Part shown: piece after piece, positions 1-13,979 of the stretch
Layout of the letters: each line of letters starts with the position of its first letter
Position numbering within the stretch: the first letter of the stretch is position 1
Assembly: GCA_001598975.1 (NCBI GenBank)
Contig: BBXU01001846.1
Span: 1 to 58,733 of the forward strand
Length of the DNA stretch: 58,733 nt
Origin: Parachlorella kessleri
Taxonomy: Eukaryota > Chlorophyta > Trebouxiophyceae > Chlorellales > Chlorellaceae
Reading direction: 5' to 3'
Position numbers and translations under genes: made by a program
Notes under the pieces: generated by a model
Told to the model about the DNA's origin: nothing
Seen by the model: the letters and a program-made list of their open reading frames with translations, nothing else
The model's database searches: none

Positions 1-231
1 CGGGGGGGGGGGTTGGCAGCGGACAAGTTGGCAGCCAGCAACAACCAGCTGGTAGCGGCCTAGGTGGACAATGACCAACCCCATGAGGTGCAAGCAGCGA
101 GGGTGGTGCCTTTTGCACGCAGCATGCATGGTGTCCAGAAGCACCCGACTAGGGACATGGCACTGAGCAGTCGGCAGGCACGGCATGGCACCGCCATCGA
201 GCACTGCCAAGTCCGCCCTGCCTCCCTGCAG

Positions 232-2902
232 GCACGCCGAGGCTGTGGCGGAGGCGAGGGGGCTGAGCCACGAGGGTGATGCCAGCGCCCCCGAGGTGCT
301 GGAGCTGCGCGGGAGGGCCCTGTACCTCAGCGGCAACATGCCCATGGCTCAGGTGGGTGGAGCCCTGGTGCCAGCATGGATTTGGGGTGGTCCAGCGCAG
401 GCTGGTTGAGGGGTGCGGCAGTGCGGGGCGCGCGGTGGTTGAGCGGTCGCAAAGCCACCAGAGCGCCGTGTGCAGCACGTATGCGGCATGCAAGTGTGCG
501 TCCCCCCTCGTGCTCGCAGCAATGCTACCAGCATGCCCTGCGGCGCGACCCGGACTGCGCGCCGGCCATGCGAGCCCTGAAGAAGCTGCGGGCAGTGACG
601 GGCGGCAAGGAGCGAGGTGAGTAGCTTGCACTGGGTTGCACGTGCCTGCCTGCTGGCTTGCGAGACGGCAATTCTGCACTCTTCCAGGGTTGCAGGCTGG
701 AAGTGAGGCTGACTGGCCATAGGTATGTAGGCGCTAGAAAAGCCGAGGCTGGCTGTTGGTAGTCCAGCAGCATCTGGCCCAACAACCTGCTTACATGCAC
801 ATTGAGCATGGTGCACTTGCGGTTGTGCGACACTTCAAACGTTTTGCGCCGGCCGCCTCACTGCTGCCTGGCTGGTCCGCAGGCAATGCCGCCTTCTCCG
901 CCGGGCGGTACCAGGAGGCGTTTGATGAGTACACCGCAGCCATGGAGGCAGACCCTGAGCTCAGAACTGCCTTTGTAGCCCAGGTAAGCTGCAGCGGGCC
1001 GGGTTAGTTCTCTCTGCCTTTGTAGCCCAGGTAAGCTGCAGCGGGCCGGGTTAGTTCTCTCTGCCTTTGTAGCCCAGGTAAGCTGCAGCGGGCCGGGTGT
1101 TTCAGCCAGCCAGGCAGCCAGCCAGCCAGGCAGCCAGCCAGCCAGTGAGCCAGTGCACCTTGTTTCACACTTGCAGCCTCTGGAGGCGATGCACAAGTAC
1201 TTGGCTTTTTGCTCCGTGATGGTACGTGCTGTGTGCTGGTGTGATGTGGTGTCACCTAGGCCCCTGCCCTCCCTGCACCAGGTAGCCACCACTTTCTGCT
1301 TTGACACCACCACTGCCAACCCAAGCCCTCCTGCCTTCCCTGTTGACTTGACTTGCTGCCTGCCCATGCTACCGCATAGTTGGCCTGCAACCGCGCCGCG
1401 GCCGCGGCAAAGCTTGGCCGGCACGAGGATGCGCTGTCAGACGCTGAGCTGGCGACCCAGCTGGACCCCACCTACGCCAAGGCGTTTGTGCGGAGGGCGC
1501 AGGCGCAGCAGGCGCTGAAGAACTTCGAGGCGGCCATTCGGGACCTGGAAACCGCGGGGGGCCTGGATGACGAGTACCCAGGTGGGTGGGTGGGTGGGTG
1601 GCTGGGTGGGGAAGCGCTGCACGTTGGGAAGAATGTGATCTGCTGCGCACTTGCCTGCGCTGTGCCTGCTGTGTGGCTGGAGGGTTGCGGGCCTTGCCTA
1701 CTGAAAGCGCTGCAAGTGCCCAGCTTGGCCGCCGCCGTATGCCCACAGACGTGTGCAACAGCATGATTCTAGATGCCGGTTTCGTGGGCTGGCCTGTCTT
1801 GTTGTCTGAGGCGCTCCCTGGCTCATTGCTCACCCCGCCCGCTTGGGTGCTCTGTCTCCCTCCCTTTCTGCAGGCCTTGGCGAGTTGCTGCGTGCGGCCA
1901 AGCTGGCGCTGAAGAAGAGCAAGCGCGTGGACTACTACAAGGTGTTGGAGGTGGAGCCGGGGGCCGGTGACGACGCCATCAAGAAGGCGTACCGCAAGGC
2001 GGCGCTGAAGAACCACCCAGACAAGGTGGGGTGGGGTTGCACCCGCAGCCGTCCTGGAAGCTTCTTACAGCACCGCTTGTTGACTGTGATGTGGTGTAGC
2101 TGAAACAAGTGAGCAGTGCGGCCGGTCTAGGGTCTGCTTGCTAGGGTCTGTGCTTGCCAAAGGCTGCGGTGCCTTTCCGTAGAGGGCCTGCAATGTGTGT
2201 CCGTCCTGCTGCACAGCCCCGCGCCAGGCACTGCTTGGTTGGGCAGGGTGTGGTGCAACTGTTTGGAGTCTGCAGTATAAGGTATGAGTGTGTCTGTCCC
2301 AGGCGTCGGAGGAGGAGCGTGACTCCGCTGAGGCACAGTTCAAGCTGGTTGGAGAGGCCTACAGTGTGTTGTCGGATGCCAAGAAGAGGGCCAGATATGA
2401 CCAAGGTGGGGTGCTTGTGGTCCCTAAGTGCGGGCATACTCCTCTTGACAGTTGCCATGCGCTTATGAGACGGATACTGGGCTGGGAGGTTTTGCGGCAT
2501 GCTCGCGGGGTTGGGCTTCATGGCATCCTCCAACCGGCTTTCTCAACCGAGTATGCCAGATAGCATGAGCTCAGTACGCGTAACCACCGTTGCAACCTCT
2601 CCGCCTGGGCCCCATTGAACTTCTCCCTTCTTTGTCCACGCGTGTGCGCAGGGTGGTCGCTCGAGGAGATTGAGCAAGGGTGCTGCATGGGCGGCGGCTG
2701 CGGCGGCGGCATGCGCGGCGGCGGCATCGACCCGGACATCCTCTTTGCCAGCATGTTTGGCGGTGGCGGGGGCGGGTTTGGCGGGGGCGGCTACGACAGC
2801 TTCCCTGGGGGCTACCCGGGCAGCGCATTCCCAGGTGGCGGCGGCAGCTTCAGTGGCGGCATGCCGAGGGGTTATCGTCGGTCTGCAAACCCATACGGGT
2901 GA
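232..2902 (+). CDS. TPR-repeat DnaJ co-chaperone (DNAJC7/TTC2-like), 5' partial
   Basis: Predicted cytosolic co-chaperone that would bind Hsp70 through its J domain and Hsp70/Hsp90 tails through TPRs. Exons: 232-352, 520-616, 883-983, 1380-1581, 1874-2025, 2303-2405, 2652-2902. All junctions have GT-AG ends and matching phase. The first visible exon starts inside a codon after a good acceptor, so the start lies upstream of the window. TPR helices are seen around [20 protein letters not shown] and in the 1380-1581 exon ([20 protein letters not shown]). The J domain begins [12 protein letters not shown] and holds the diagnostic HPD triad at the end of the 1874-2025 exon. A Gly/Phe-rich tail ([10 protein letters not shown]) closes the protein. 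This TPR-then-J order is that of DNAJC7. No convincing TGTAA signal was found after the stop. Confidence 0.9.
967..1099 (+). repeat. 47-bp tandem repeat that copies a 5' splice site
   Basis: A unit beginning CTGCCTTTGTAGCCCAG, followed by GTAAGC, starts at 967, 1014 and 1061; the third copy is incomplete. The first copy spans the end of the TPR exon and its donor, so the exon tail and the donor are present three times. Only the first donor (after 983) keeps the downstream frame; the others add 47 or 94 nt. Confidence 0.93.
1104..1146. repeat. CAGC/CAGG simple repeat in a TPR-DnaJ intron
   Basis: A run of CAGCCAGG-type tetranucleotides in the intron before the 1380 exon. A GGTG run at 1581-1612 follows the next donor. 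Both are low-complexity intron sequence. Confidence 0.85.
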
Positions 2903-4664
2903 TGCCGCTGACGGCTGAGGTGGCGCAGTGGATGCATGTGCTGGAGGCCTCCAGCGGTACGCCTTGGGTGACTAACTGCTGGCTAGGCTTACAGAGGGTA
3001 CCTTGTGTGAACATGAAGGAACGGTATCCGTGTTGCAACCCGCAGTCAAGTAGGCATAAATGCAAGCTGCTACCCGCGTGGCAGCGGAGCTATTGGAGGG
3101 ATCCTTCAGCTGAGGCTCCAGGCAAGCTCCCAAACCCAACTTGCATTCAGCCGTGCTCCTAGCTACTAGTCGGTATAATCTGCTACCCAAGCACAGGCAA
3201 AGGGTGCAGTCAAACTGGCTCTGGCAACAAGCACTATATTGCCATGGAACAACAAGTCGATGAGCAAGGTAGGACCTACAACTTACAAGTGACACGCATC
3301 GACTAACTACCCCAAGTCAGCGGGATAATGACTGCTCTGATGCACCACCACCTGCCTACAACACTGATCAGTCTCCAGCACAGGTGCACGCAGTCCTGCC
3401 CGACACAGACCTCCTCTGAAAACTGAACGCACCGTCACGAACCCCCGGAGCACACACTGCTCCCCGCCTGTCAGCTGCCTACCCTGCTTGCGCTACCTAC
3501 TGCGATGCACTCCTGACTAGTCGGCCAAACCACGATGCAGTGTCTGCTTCATCTACTCTCTTCCATCGGGGGCCCCTGGCTAAGCGCTGCCTTTTTGGCT
3601 GCCTGGTATTTCTCCAGAGCTTCTCTCTGTTCTGTGCATTTGCTATAGCCTGCAAAGACAACTACAACCTTTATCACCTGATCCCCCGACCAGGCACCCT
3701 GGATATGAATGAGTACTTTGTACTCAAACGGCCTCAACTGCCCCCAAATGGCATGCCTAGGACAGCTAGGGTGATAGAAGATGTCAGCCTAGGAAGGAAA
3801 GATAATACATCACGCACTGACAATCCCCGCCCCCCTCTTGTCCGGGCCCCCTGCGCCCCGCCGTGCCCGCTGTTACTACTACATGCCATTCATGAACACA
3901 AGTGGACCACCAGGCAAGGCTTTTATTCTGAAGGCGATGCCACAGGGCACTGAGCATTGAACTGACATACCATATTACTAGAACCTCACCATTCACTAGA
4001 TCGAGCATGGTCCCTGCACAGCAGCAGGTCCACTCATTAGGAGCGATCCTGCAACAGCGTGCCAGTTGGTTGCCTGCCGAGTGAGCACTGCCGCTACCAA
4101 GCCTGTAACCGGGGTGACCTGCTCCTTACCTGTCAGCCCTAGGTAAACTACTGGATTGTAGGACTGCATAGAAGGGAGAGAGACTCAAGGACTACCCTTG
4201 GAACTAGCTGCTTGTCTAACTGCCACATCAGACTCCACACCTCGACAGTGCAATGCACTTGCATGCCGTTCACCTCACCTTCAACTTTACGCTGACAGGC
4301 ACCGAAAGTGTTACACCGGCAGCACACCAATACCAGCTGCTTTGTAGTACGCACTCTCCTAGCTCCCTCTGCAACTCCTGTTCCTGCGAGTCAGACATCC
4401 CTGCTGACCCAACGCCAGTCTTTCAGCGTGAGCTAACAATCAGTGATTTGAGCTGCGATCGAAGCAATTTCGGAGAGAAGGAGGGTGTGAGACGAGTCTT
4501 GTGCACACTTCAGGCATTCCTGCTGTGCCTGCTGGACTGACACCCTGGCCCTCCGCATGGGCAACACTGGGATCCATGGTGAAGCGCAGGTGCAGTTGTT
4601 GCCGTTCGCTCTGGCCCCGTCATTCACACGTAATATCTCTCCGATACATTTAAAGGCAGGGCAT
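2903..4664. other. Intergenic region, nothing convincing
   Basis: This contains the 3' UTR of the DnaJ gene and the promoter of the next gene. The open frames are short, carry no recognisable motif and do not form a phase-consistent exon set. No repeat or RNA gene was recognised. Confidence 0.5.
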
Positions 4665-6282
4665 ATGATGGTAAAGCCCCTGGTTGCTTTGTGTCTTGTC
4701 GCTGCTGCTGGCTGCGCCTTTTGTGAGCCCATCACCTTCAGGTTGGCACAAAAGCAAGCACTAGTGGAACATAAGAGATTAAGGAGCTGGCAGGGTATGA
4801 AAGGGCTCAGGTAATTGTCAGTGGGTTACAAGCTTGCAGTCTGCATAAGTACTGTGGTACAAACACGCAGCGCCCGGCCCACAGCTCAAACTAATGCGCA
4901 TAGGTGGACAACATGCGTTTGCAGGCAACCAAGCCCTGCTGGCTCTCATGAGCAAGCAGTAGCACCAGTGCGTCTGCCTGGGCAGGCGCCTCATACAGCC
5001 GCCGCTGCAGCTGTCAGGCATCCTGCAGTGAGTGGCCAACAGAGGCGCCTGCTGCAGACCCCTGCCCCTGCACCTGCACCTGGCCTCCTTTCGGCCCTGT
5101 CGTCCATCTCAGGCAACTTTGCTGCGGCAGCGCCAGCCGCCAACGCTAGCAGCCCAGCTGGGCCTCCTGGCTCAGGGTCGGCGGCAGGTGGGCAGGTGCA
5201 GCCTTATCGACACCCAGGCTATTTTATACTGGACAGCATGACTTGGGTCCAGCTCATATGCTGAGGCTTCCTTCAACCTGCAGCTAGGCGCATGTGGCCA
5301 GAGCCATGCGGAAAGCGGATCCTTGCATGTCTGGAGGACTGTTGTCACTGGTGGCATGGGGGACGTGGCATTGATGGGATAACGGCAGGATGTTCCCAAA
5401 AGGCTTAATGGTGATGCAGGGAGCTCGCCGGGGCCCGGTCCTTGCACAGACCCATCGCTGCTGTCGAACACAATGTCAACTTTCTGCAAGGTCAGCAAGC
5501 AATGGCCATGTATGTCAATATTCCTGCCTGGCTTAGTAGAGCTTCCCAACCTTAGTCAGACACCAATTTGCGTTGCTCAAGCTTGCAACACATATAGGAG
5601 CCTGGTGCATACGTCTCTGATGTGTCATGTGACGATTCAGTAAGGGTGGCAGGTAGTGCATGCAGTGTGGAGATAGGATATAGGTCACGAGGGCTGCGCT
5701 GGGTGCAGTTATGCTCATTCATATGTGAGCCAAAATGGCTGAGAAGGAGTGCACCGGTGTTACTCCACAGGTGACGAGTGTTGACCAGCTGGCCGGCTTG
5801 CGCCGGGATGCTGTCCAAGCATGCTGCCAGCTGACATCGGCCACACTGCAGAAAGGCTGCTGGAATGCGTGCAGCCCGCCACCCGCTGTCAGCCAAGATG
5901 TCCTGGTGAGGACTGCACCCCAGCTTGCATTCATGATATGTAGGATCGGGCAAGAGTGGTACGGTGTGCCATGCACAACCAGAGCCATTTGCAGGACAAT
6001 GCCCTGCAAGGCACCGGCCAGTCGGGGACGGGTTGTCGCAGTTGCACATGGCTTTGTTGCGCCCGAACGCTTACTCCTTTCAGTGTGCAACCATCTGAAA
6101 CGATTGTTGCATCATTGTACTGCATTGAAAGGCAGCCTGACTTGCCCCGAGCCACAGTATTTCAGTTGTTTATGCCAGTTCTGCTGGGGTCGCAAAGTCT
6201 GACCTGTCAGTACCAACTTGCTGCAGACTGTCTTAAAGCTCTGGAGGACAATCTGCCTCATCAACACCCCAGTTACCTGTGA
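4665..6282 (+). CDS. Putative secreted cysteine-containing protein, family not recognised
   Basis: A five-exon model is phase-consistent: 4665-4810, 4925-5187, 5420-5490, 5771-5905, 5995-6282, about 300 aa. The N-terminus (MMVKPLVALCLVAAAGCAFC) is a clear signal peptide. It is followed by a Pro/Ala-rich stretch with RRLLQ, the motif also seen after the signal peptide of the glycosyltransferase at 38979. The later exons hold a cluster of cysteines (FCK, QACCQL, GCWNAC, CRSC, LCCA), suggesting disulfides outside the cell or in the secretory lumen. The last exon is uncertain: an acceptor at 5944 keeps the same frame, and reading through the donor at 5906 leaves another open Cys-rich frame ending at 6202. 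I do not recognise a domain and propose no function. Confidence 0.5.
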
Positions 6283-6591
6283 TGAGCAAGGGGTTGCAGC
6301 CCAAAGTAGTGGGCGCTAACTGAGCACAGTGGGTGATACAAGCTGTGCAGCAGGCGATCGCAACAAATCCCTCCACATGCAGTCGTAGCCACTAGGGTAC
6401 AACCTGTCATGCCTACCGCCAAGTGGCCTGAGCAAGTATAGACCCAACGCATTTGTCGTGACCTTCGAACGAGACGATATGACTGTTCTGTACCCTATCA
6501 CATTCTGTCTTGCTTTGCATGCCTACCTCCAGTAGCAAACTCCTGTGCTGCCCTACAAGCTGTCACAAGCTGCTGCCTGTCAGCCTGCTGT

Positions 6592-7424
6592 TTAAAAGCT
6601 GCGCATCTTGAACCCGAGCTTCCTCATGGTCTTGGCATATGTCTCATATAGGACTTGCGTCTTGGCTAGGTCCCTGTTCTGCCGGTTGCCCTTGTTGAAG
6701 TGCTTGTGCACGCTCCCAGGCCGCATGTACCTGATCTTGCCGCTGCATGAGAAACGTAAAGGAACAGTAAGACGGGGATGCATTGGCCACATGGGATGGA
6801 CGTGCAGCATGGAAGGGCGCCACAATGGTGTGATAATTTACGGCTGCAAAGGAAGCTTCGTCCCTGCTGATGCATTGCTCCTTGCAGGTCGCACCTGCCG
6901 GTCATCTTGAATCGCTCCTTATATGACCTGCGGTGCACAGCAATGTTGTGCCGTTGGCTTTGCCAGTGCGTCATATCAGCCCTGAGAATAGATTATGTGT
7001 GCAGAGAACAGCAACTCAAGTGCTCCATGTTGTGAGTTGGTGACGTTCTGGGCCGCCCAAGGTGCTGAACCAACAAGTAAGCATCTGCGCCTCGCACAGC
7101 TACTCACGAGTAGGGTTTAAGTTTGCAGCCCAGGAAACGGGGCCTCAGCTTAGTGGCAAACCCCCGGCTGCTGCATTGTTGCCACAGTGCAGCTGCCGCC
7201 TGGCCGCCTGACAAGGCTACTGGGTCAGCTTTGGCTAACGACCTGAGACCCTCAGTGCGGGCCAGGCTGGAGGGCACAAAGTTGAGGAGGCTGCTGCACT
7301 GTCGGGCGGCGCCGGCCTGTGTGGCAACCCCAGCCCTGAGTGAAGTAGCTGCTGCAGCTGATAGCTGGCAGCCAGCCACCGCAGGCTGTAATACTAGCCT
7401 AGATAGGCTGCGCAACAGTGCCAT
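6592..7424 (-). CDS. Mitochondrial large-subunit ribosomal protein bL35m
   Basis: Component of the mitochondrial ribosome large subunit. Exons on the minus strand: 7424-7108, 6927-6895 (33 nt), 6742-6592, giving 166 aa. The N-terminus (MALLRSLSRLVLQPAVAG) is Arg/Ser/Ala-rich without acidic residues, as expected for a mitochondrial import sequence. The C-terminal half is basic and matches the plant mitochondrial L35 layout: KLKPYSSYKERFKMTGSG, then IRYMRPGSVHKHFNKGN and a YAKTMRKLGFKMRSF end. The SSYK and TGSG joins are created by splicing and fit in phase. The gene is divergent from eS8, with 355 bp between the two start codons. A plastid location is less likely given the plant mitochondrial-type sequence. 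Confidence 0.85.
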
Positions 7425-7779
7425 GCTTCTGCTGTCAGGGTGGAAGAGCTGCAGGACCCTAGACGCACACCTTCTAACTTGCTATAGCCAATTAACACAG
7501 TTATCTATCAATTATTTACTGCTATCACGACGTCAAGGGTGCGTGGATGGGTGAGTGCAGAATACAGGGGTCGACACCTGCATCATCTTGCATAAAAAAG
7601 GCAAGAGGAATGATTAGACTTAAGCTTGCTATTGCTGTAGAGTGGTGCTCTCAGACTTTTCCCTCCCAAACCCTGTGGCGGGAACGAGCAGACCCTGGGC
7701 TTCATTAGTGTAGCACGCAAGGGAGCGTTCCTTTTCCTTCTACAGGGGTGGTTGGTTAAGACCCTGCCCATCAGCAGCC
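7425..7779. promoter_or_regulatory. Shared divergent promoter region of bL35m and eS8
   Basis: The 355 bp between the two start codons must hold both 5' UTRs and both promoters. No TATA box is obvious. The placement suggests possible co-regulation of a cytosolic and a mitochondrial ribosomal protein; this is inference. Confidence 0.6.
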
Positions 7780-10266
<2,487 letters not shown>

Positions 10267-10383
10267 AACGGCAGGAATGCGCGCTGGGCAGGCAGGCAGG
10301 CCGCTGGAGAGATGTGCAGCGGCGCGGCTGATACCATTGCTTTATGCCAGAGTGGCGTGGGGCCTGCTGGCCAGTAGCAGCCG

Positions 10384-10388
10384 TGTAA
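10384..10388 (+). terminator. TGTAA polyadenylation signal of eS8
   Basis: TGTAA lies 118 nt past the eS8 stop codon, a typical distance for the chlorophyte poly(A) signal. Confidence 0.6.
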
Positions 10389-11192
10389 GCAAGACACGCA
10401 GGCAAAGCCTGTCAGGTTAAAAAGCTGGGAGATTGCGCCAGCAAGGAAAGCTTTCCTGGACTGTGCAACAGGCGGCGTTGCTGGATGCCAGCGGTGCAGT
10501 GCAGCTTGCAATGCCTGTGGCTTGATGCCGCCCAGGTATTGCGAGCTGTAGGCACGGCTTGGCTTTGCAGAGACTGAGCTTGTCTCAGCGGTGCCCAAAA
10601 TCCGTGCACATGTGGGTTCAGAAGGCCACCCTGCGGCAGACATAGCGAGCACCCCCACGCACTACCTGCCAACCTTGCTGACAGCAGCACCCCATTTCTT
10701 TGCTCGAATGCAGCGATCTGTCTGTCAGCTTGCAGTTCAACCGAGCCTGGCATGCATACAGCTCCCCATGGGCGCACTAAGCTCACCGACAAGGAGGCAC
10801 AACCTCTGTGTCTGCAAACCCTTATCCCTCTTTGCCCGAGGCACAGATGCATTGTAGTGGCATATATAAATATATGGTCTCGACAAATAGTGGTTTTAGC
10901 TGCTCGAGGTTCGTATTCTGGTTTGTTTTCTGTTGCTTGTTTCCCCAGTCACTCTCTTCTGCCAGGGCGTCTGCCCCAAGGTTCGCTTCTTCCTTCCGTT
11001 CCTCTCCCGCTCGCTTGCAGCTCTGTTATTCATTTCCTGCTGCCTGCCAGCCTGTCTGCCTGCTCTGCTCGCCTGCTGCGCATCCTGCTGCTCCCTGCTG
11101 GCTTTCTTTTAGGGCCTAACCCTGTGCTCTCCTGCCCCTGCTTCAGCTGCATCTCCTCTTCCAGTGGCCTTAGCTTATCTTGGGGAGAGTAC

Positions 11193-11312
11193 TACTGGCT
11201 CAGAACTCAGGCAAGACTCAGGCTCATTCTGCATCCAGCCCTGTCAGTTACGTCCAGTCCAGTCCAGCCCAGCTCTACTCCCTGTTTCGCACTACCCGCC
11301 ACCCATACTAAT
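11193..11312 (-). repeat. R1 dispersed repeat, inverted copy
   Basis: Read on the minus strand it gives the R1 layout: a GGGTGGCGGGTAGTGCGAAA-like head, a CTGGACTGGACTGG run, GGGCTGGATGCAGAATGAGC, then CTTGCCTGAGTTCTGAGCCA. Same family as the copies at 13.5-14.4 kb and 34.1 kb. Confidence 0.8.
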
Positions 11313-11694
11313 ATATAGCACTTGTGGGAAGACCTAGGCGCATACTTGCAACCAGCCCAGCCAGGACAGTTCAACCCTACCTCCTCCCTGTTCCCCCTAC
11401 CATGCCCCCTACTGCCACCCTCACAAAGCCCACGCGCCTTGCGTTGTGCCCAGAGGGCAGGATGCCTCAACAGCTCTCAAGCAAGGTTACTTGTCCCTTA
11501 CCAGCCTTGATGAACAAGGTAAAGCCGTCCTTTCCTGGAGTGCTGAGGTGGCACATCACGGATCAAACGCGAGGACTTGTGGAGGTTGGCTGTGCTCTTT
11601 TCAACGTAACCTGATTGCAACCTTGCCCCGAAGGAAAGGAAGGTGGTGGGAGTGCCTTGGAAGGGGGTCCTTGTCGAACACCCATCCACAAGTC

Positions 11695-12596
11695 ATGGTT
11701 CGCCCAAAAACCTTCAAGGAGGAGCATCCCCTGGGTGAGCTTGGATGCGCCAGGCCTGGCAGGTCACGTCAGCGCCCAGTCTGCGCCTAATGGCTTCCTG
11801 CGCTATTTTTGCAGAGAAACGGCAAGCGGAGGCAGCCAGGATTCGCGAGAAGTACCCTGATAGGATACCGGTGAGCTACAGAGCGAGTTGTGTCCGTTTT
11901 GGACCACCACCACCTCCTCTGTCGCCTGGGATGCTTACGCTTGTGCCCTTGATCGGTTGCAGGTCATTGTGGAAAAGGCTGAGAAGAGCGACATCCCAGA
12001 CATAGACAAGAAGAAGTGAGGGCTGCTTCCTGCCTGCTCTTGTTGGCCCAGTGTCTGGGACTTGTTGGGCGAGTTTGGACAGTTGCTGGGAAGTGCCTCA
12101 GCCACTTGCCAAGGCTATATGTATATGCTGAAGCTGGATTCCGCTCTGCCTGTGAACCCAACGACCACAGTTGGGCATGTTATATTGTGCGTGACTTTGC
12201 CCCGCAGGTATCTTGTCCCTGCTGACCTTACCGTCGGGCAGTTCGTGTATGTGATCAGAAAGCGAATCAGGGTAAGTGGGGACGCTTCATACTGGGCATG
12301 GGGAACTGCAGGCAGTTGAAGGTGTTATTGGAGGCAGTGCAAGTCACGTGCGGGGGTGGAGCTGCTTCCTGTCGGTCTAAGTGAACGGGCAACAGATTTT
12401 TATTGTGTCGAACCCTGTAGTTGTTCACAACAGGCTTCCCCACTCCCTGCAGGTCTCGCCAGAGAAGGCCATTTTTATGTTTGTGCGCAACGTGCTGCCG
12501 CCCACTGCCGCGCTGATGGCCGATGTGTATGCTGACCATAAGGATGAGGATGGCTTCCTGTACATTACGTATAGCGGGGAGAACACCTTTGGCTGA
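11695..12596 (+). CDS. ATG8: Autophagy ubiquitin-like protein ATG8 ending at the conjugation glycine
   Basis: ATG8 is the ubiquitin-like protein joined to phosphatidylethanolamine on autophagosome membranes. Exons: 11695-11734, 11815-11870, 11963-12015, 12208-12271, 12453-12596; all GT-AG and in phase, 118 aa. Very high conservation is evident: [55 protein letters not shown] and [17 protein letters not shown]. The stop codon (12594-12596) follows directly after Gly118. In most ATG8s this glycine is followed by one or more residues that ATG4 must cut off; here the glycine is already exposed, as in the plant ATG8h/i type. No downstream GT donor before the stop offers an alternative tail. ATG4 would still be needed for delipidation. 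Confidence 0.97.
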
Positions 12597-13500
12597 TGGT
12601 GAGGCGAACAGCAGTGCTGCTGTTGTGCACAGCAGTGAAGGAGCCCATAGGTGGGTGGCAGCTCGATGAGTGCCCCACTGGCGGCATCATTATGCATGTA
12701 TGATTACGGGTGAGAAAATTGTTGTTGGCCTTGGCTTCCCTAATGAGAGTGTTTTCTGCGGGCGCATCCCAGCTCTGTAGCAGTATACTAGCCCCATGCT
12801 TCATATGCGCTTTGCATGCCTTCGATGGGGCTTCATTTGTACATTGGCAACCCCTTCCGAGTTGTATCTGCATATCCAACTTTCTCAGTGGCTCACCTCC
12901 CTCGAGCGAGCTCATGGCGGGCTGTACTCCGTGTCATCTCTGTGTAGTTCGTTTGGCTTCCCTGTCTGCGAGGGCAAGTGCCCATGCGCAGTTGTACCAG
13001 TGCGGATGCGTGTTCTTGATGGCGTTTTGGTCTTCTCTTTCGGGTGCTGTGCTACAAGAGCCTGTGGGTGGGACCTCTGGACGTGGGCTATGCTATCTAT
13101 GTTGAATAGCTACGTGGGGTGAGCTTATGTATCTCTTTTGGAATAACAAAGGCGTTCATCGTGAAGAATGATTGCGAGTGTGGAGGTGCTGAGCAAGTCA
13201 GTGCAGCGGACATTGCCCAGCAACTTTGCGTCAGCCGAGGGCAACCTAAGCTGGACAAAGGTGCTAAGTGCCAGCCGGCTTTGTTGGCGGTACCGCCGGT
13301 GGCATACTGTGAGATGTTACTCACCGAGAGTGGGAGCCACTTCGATAAAACAAACAACAAAGCTGCAGGTGATGGACTTGCTGGGTGCAACTATATAATG
13401 CACAGCCAGAAACATCTTACCGCTGGACTGGAGGCAGGGTGGATGCAAGGTGTGGTTTGAGCTTGCCATGAGCATGGTAGTTCACAGGGAAAGTACTATC
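12597..13500. other. ATG8 3' region, no gene seen
   Basis: Probable 3' UTR and spacer. Several open frames occur on both strands, but none has a motif or a consistent exon structure. Confidence 0.5.
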
Positions 13501-13700
13501 AGTATGGGTGGCAGGTAGTGCGGACAGGGAGAGAGAGCTGAGCTGGACAAACAGGACTGCAGAATGTGCCTGATACTGGCAGAGGCTGTACACCCAGCGT
13601 ACTGCCAGGCTGCCACGCCCAAATGACACCCCTCCCGCTACCTTTCTAAGCGTACACGGTTGTGTTACTGCCAGTGTGCTTGCAGCTTGTCTCCCCTCCC

Positions 13701-13788
13701 TAATTCTGCCTGCTTTTTGACGCAGCTGGCACCCGCCACACTGCTGTCTGACCCCTTCCTTTCACTTGCATTTCCATCTTAAATGACA
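13701..13788 (+). repeat. R2 repeat, copy 1
   Basis: An 88-bp unit containing TGCCTGCTTTTTGACGCAGC and ending CATCTTAAATGACA. It differs from the copy at 13980-14067 at only a few positions. Confidence 0.9.
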
Positions 13789-13979
13789 CTCTTTCTAATT
13801 TTATTTAGGGGGGCAGGTAATGCGATCAGAGAGGAGATACGGGTATACTGGGCTGACAGGGGGCTATGCAGTTATTAGTATGGGTGGCAGGTAGTGCGAA
13901 CGGGGAGTAACCTGGGCTGGACTGGACTGACAGGGCTGGATGCTCTGTGTCTTGCCTGAGATCTGAGCCAGTAGGATTC

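Larger units (their letters stand above)
10267..11694. other. eS8-ATG8 intergenic region with one R1 repeat copy
   Basis: Apart from the eS8 3' UTR and the ATG8 promoter, the only recognisable element is an inverted R1 copy at about 11193-11312. The stretch 10900-11130 is pyrimidine-rich with an accidental long frame; its amino-acid content shows no family likeness. Confidence 0.5.

Noticed and set aside
3540..3953. A 137-codon open frame with a hydrophobic start
   Set aside because: No family likeness, no flanking exons in phase, and it lies in a region dense with chance frames.
5906..6202. Read-through of the exon ending at 5905 as the true C-terminus of the secreted protein
   Set aside because: Possible, since the frame is open and Cys-rich, but the GTGAGG donor and a phase-matched final exon make the spliced form more likely; kept as an alternative only.
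7123..7554. Plus-strand open frame over bL35m
   Set aside because: Antisense to exon 1 of bL35m; the minus strand encodes a consistent transit peptide and family motifs.
10752..11318. A 188-codon plus-strand open frame between eS8 and ATG8
   Set aside because: Its composition follows a pyrimidine-rich stretch, it overlaps an R1 repeat, and no motif or splice structure supports it.
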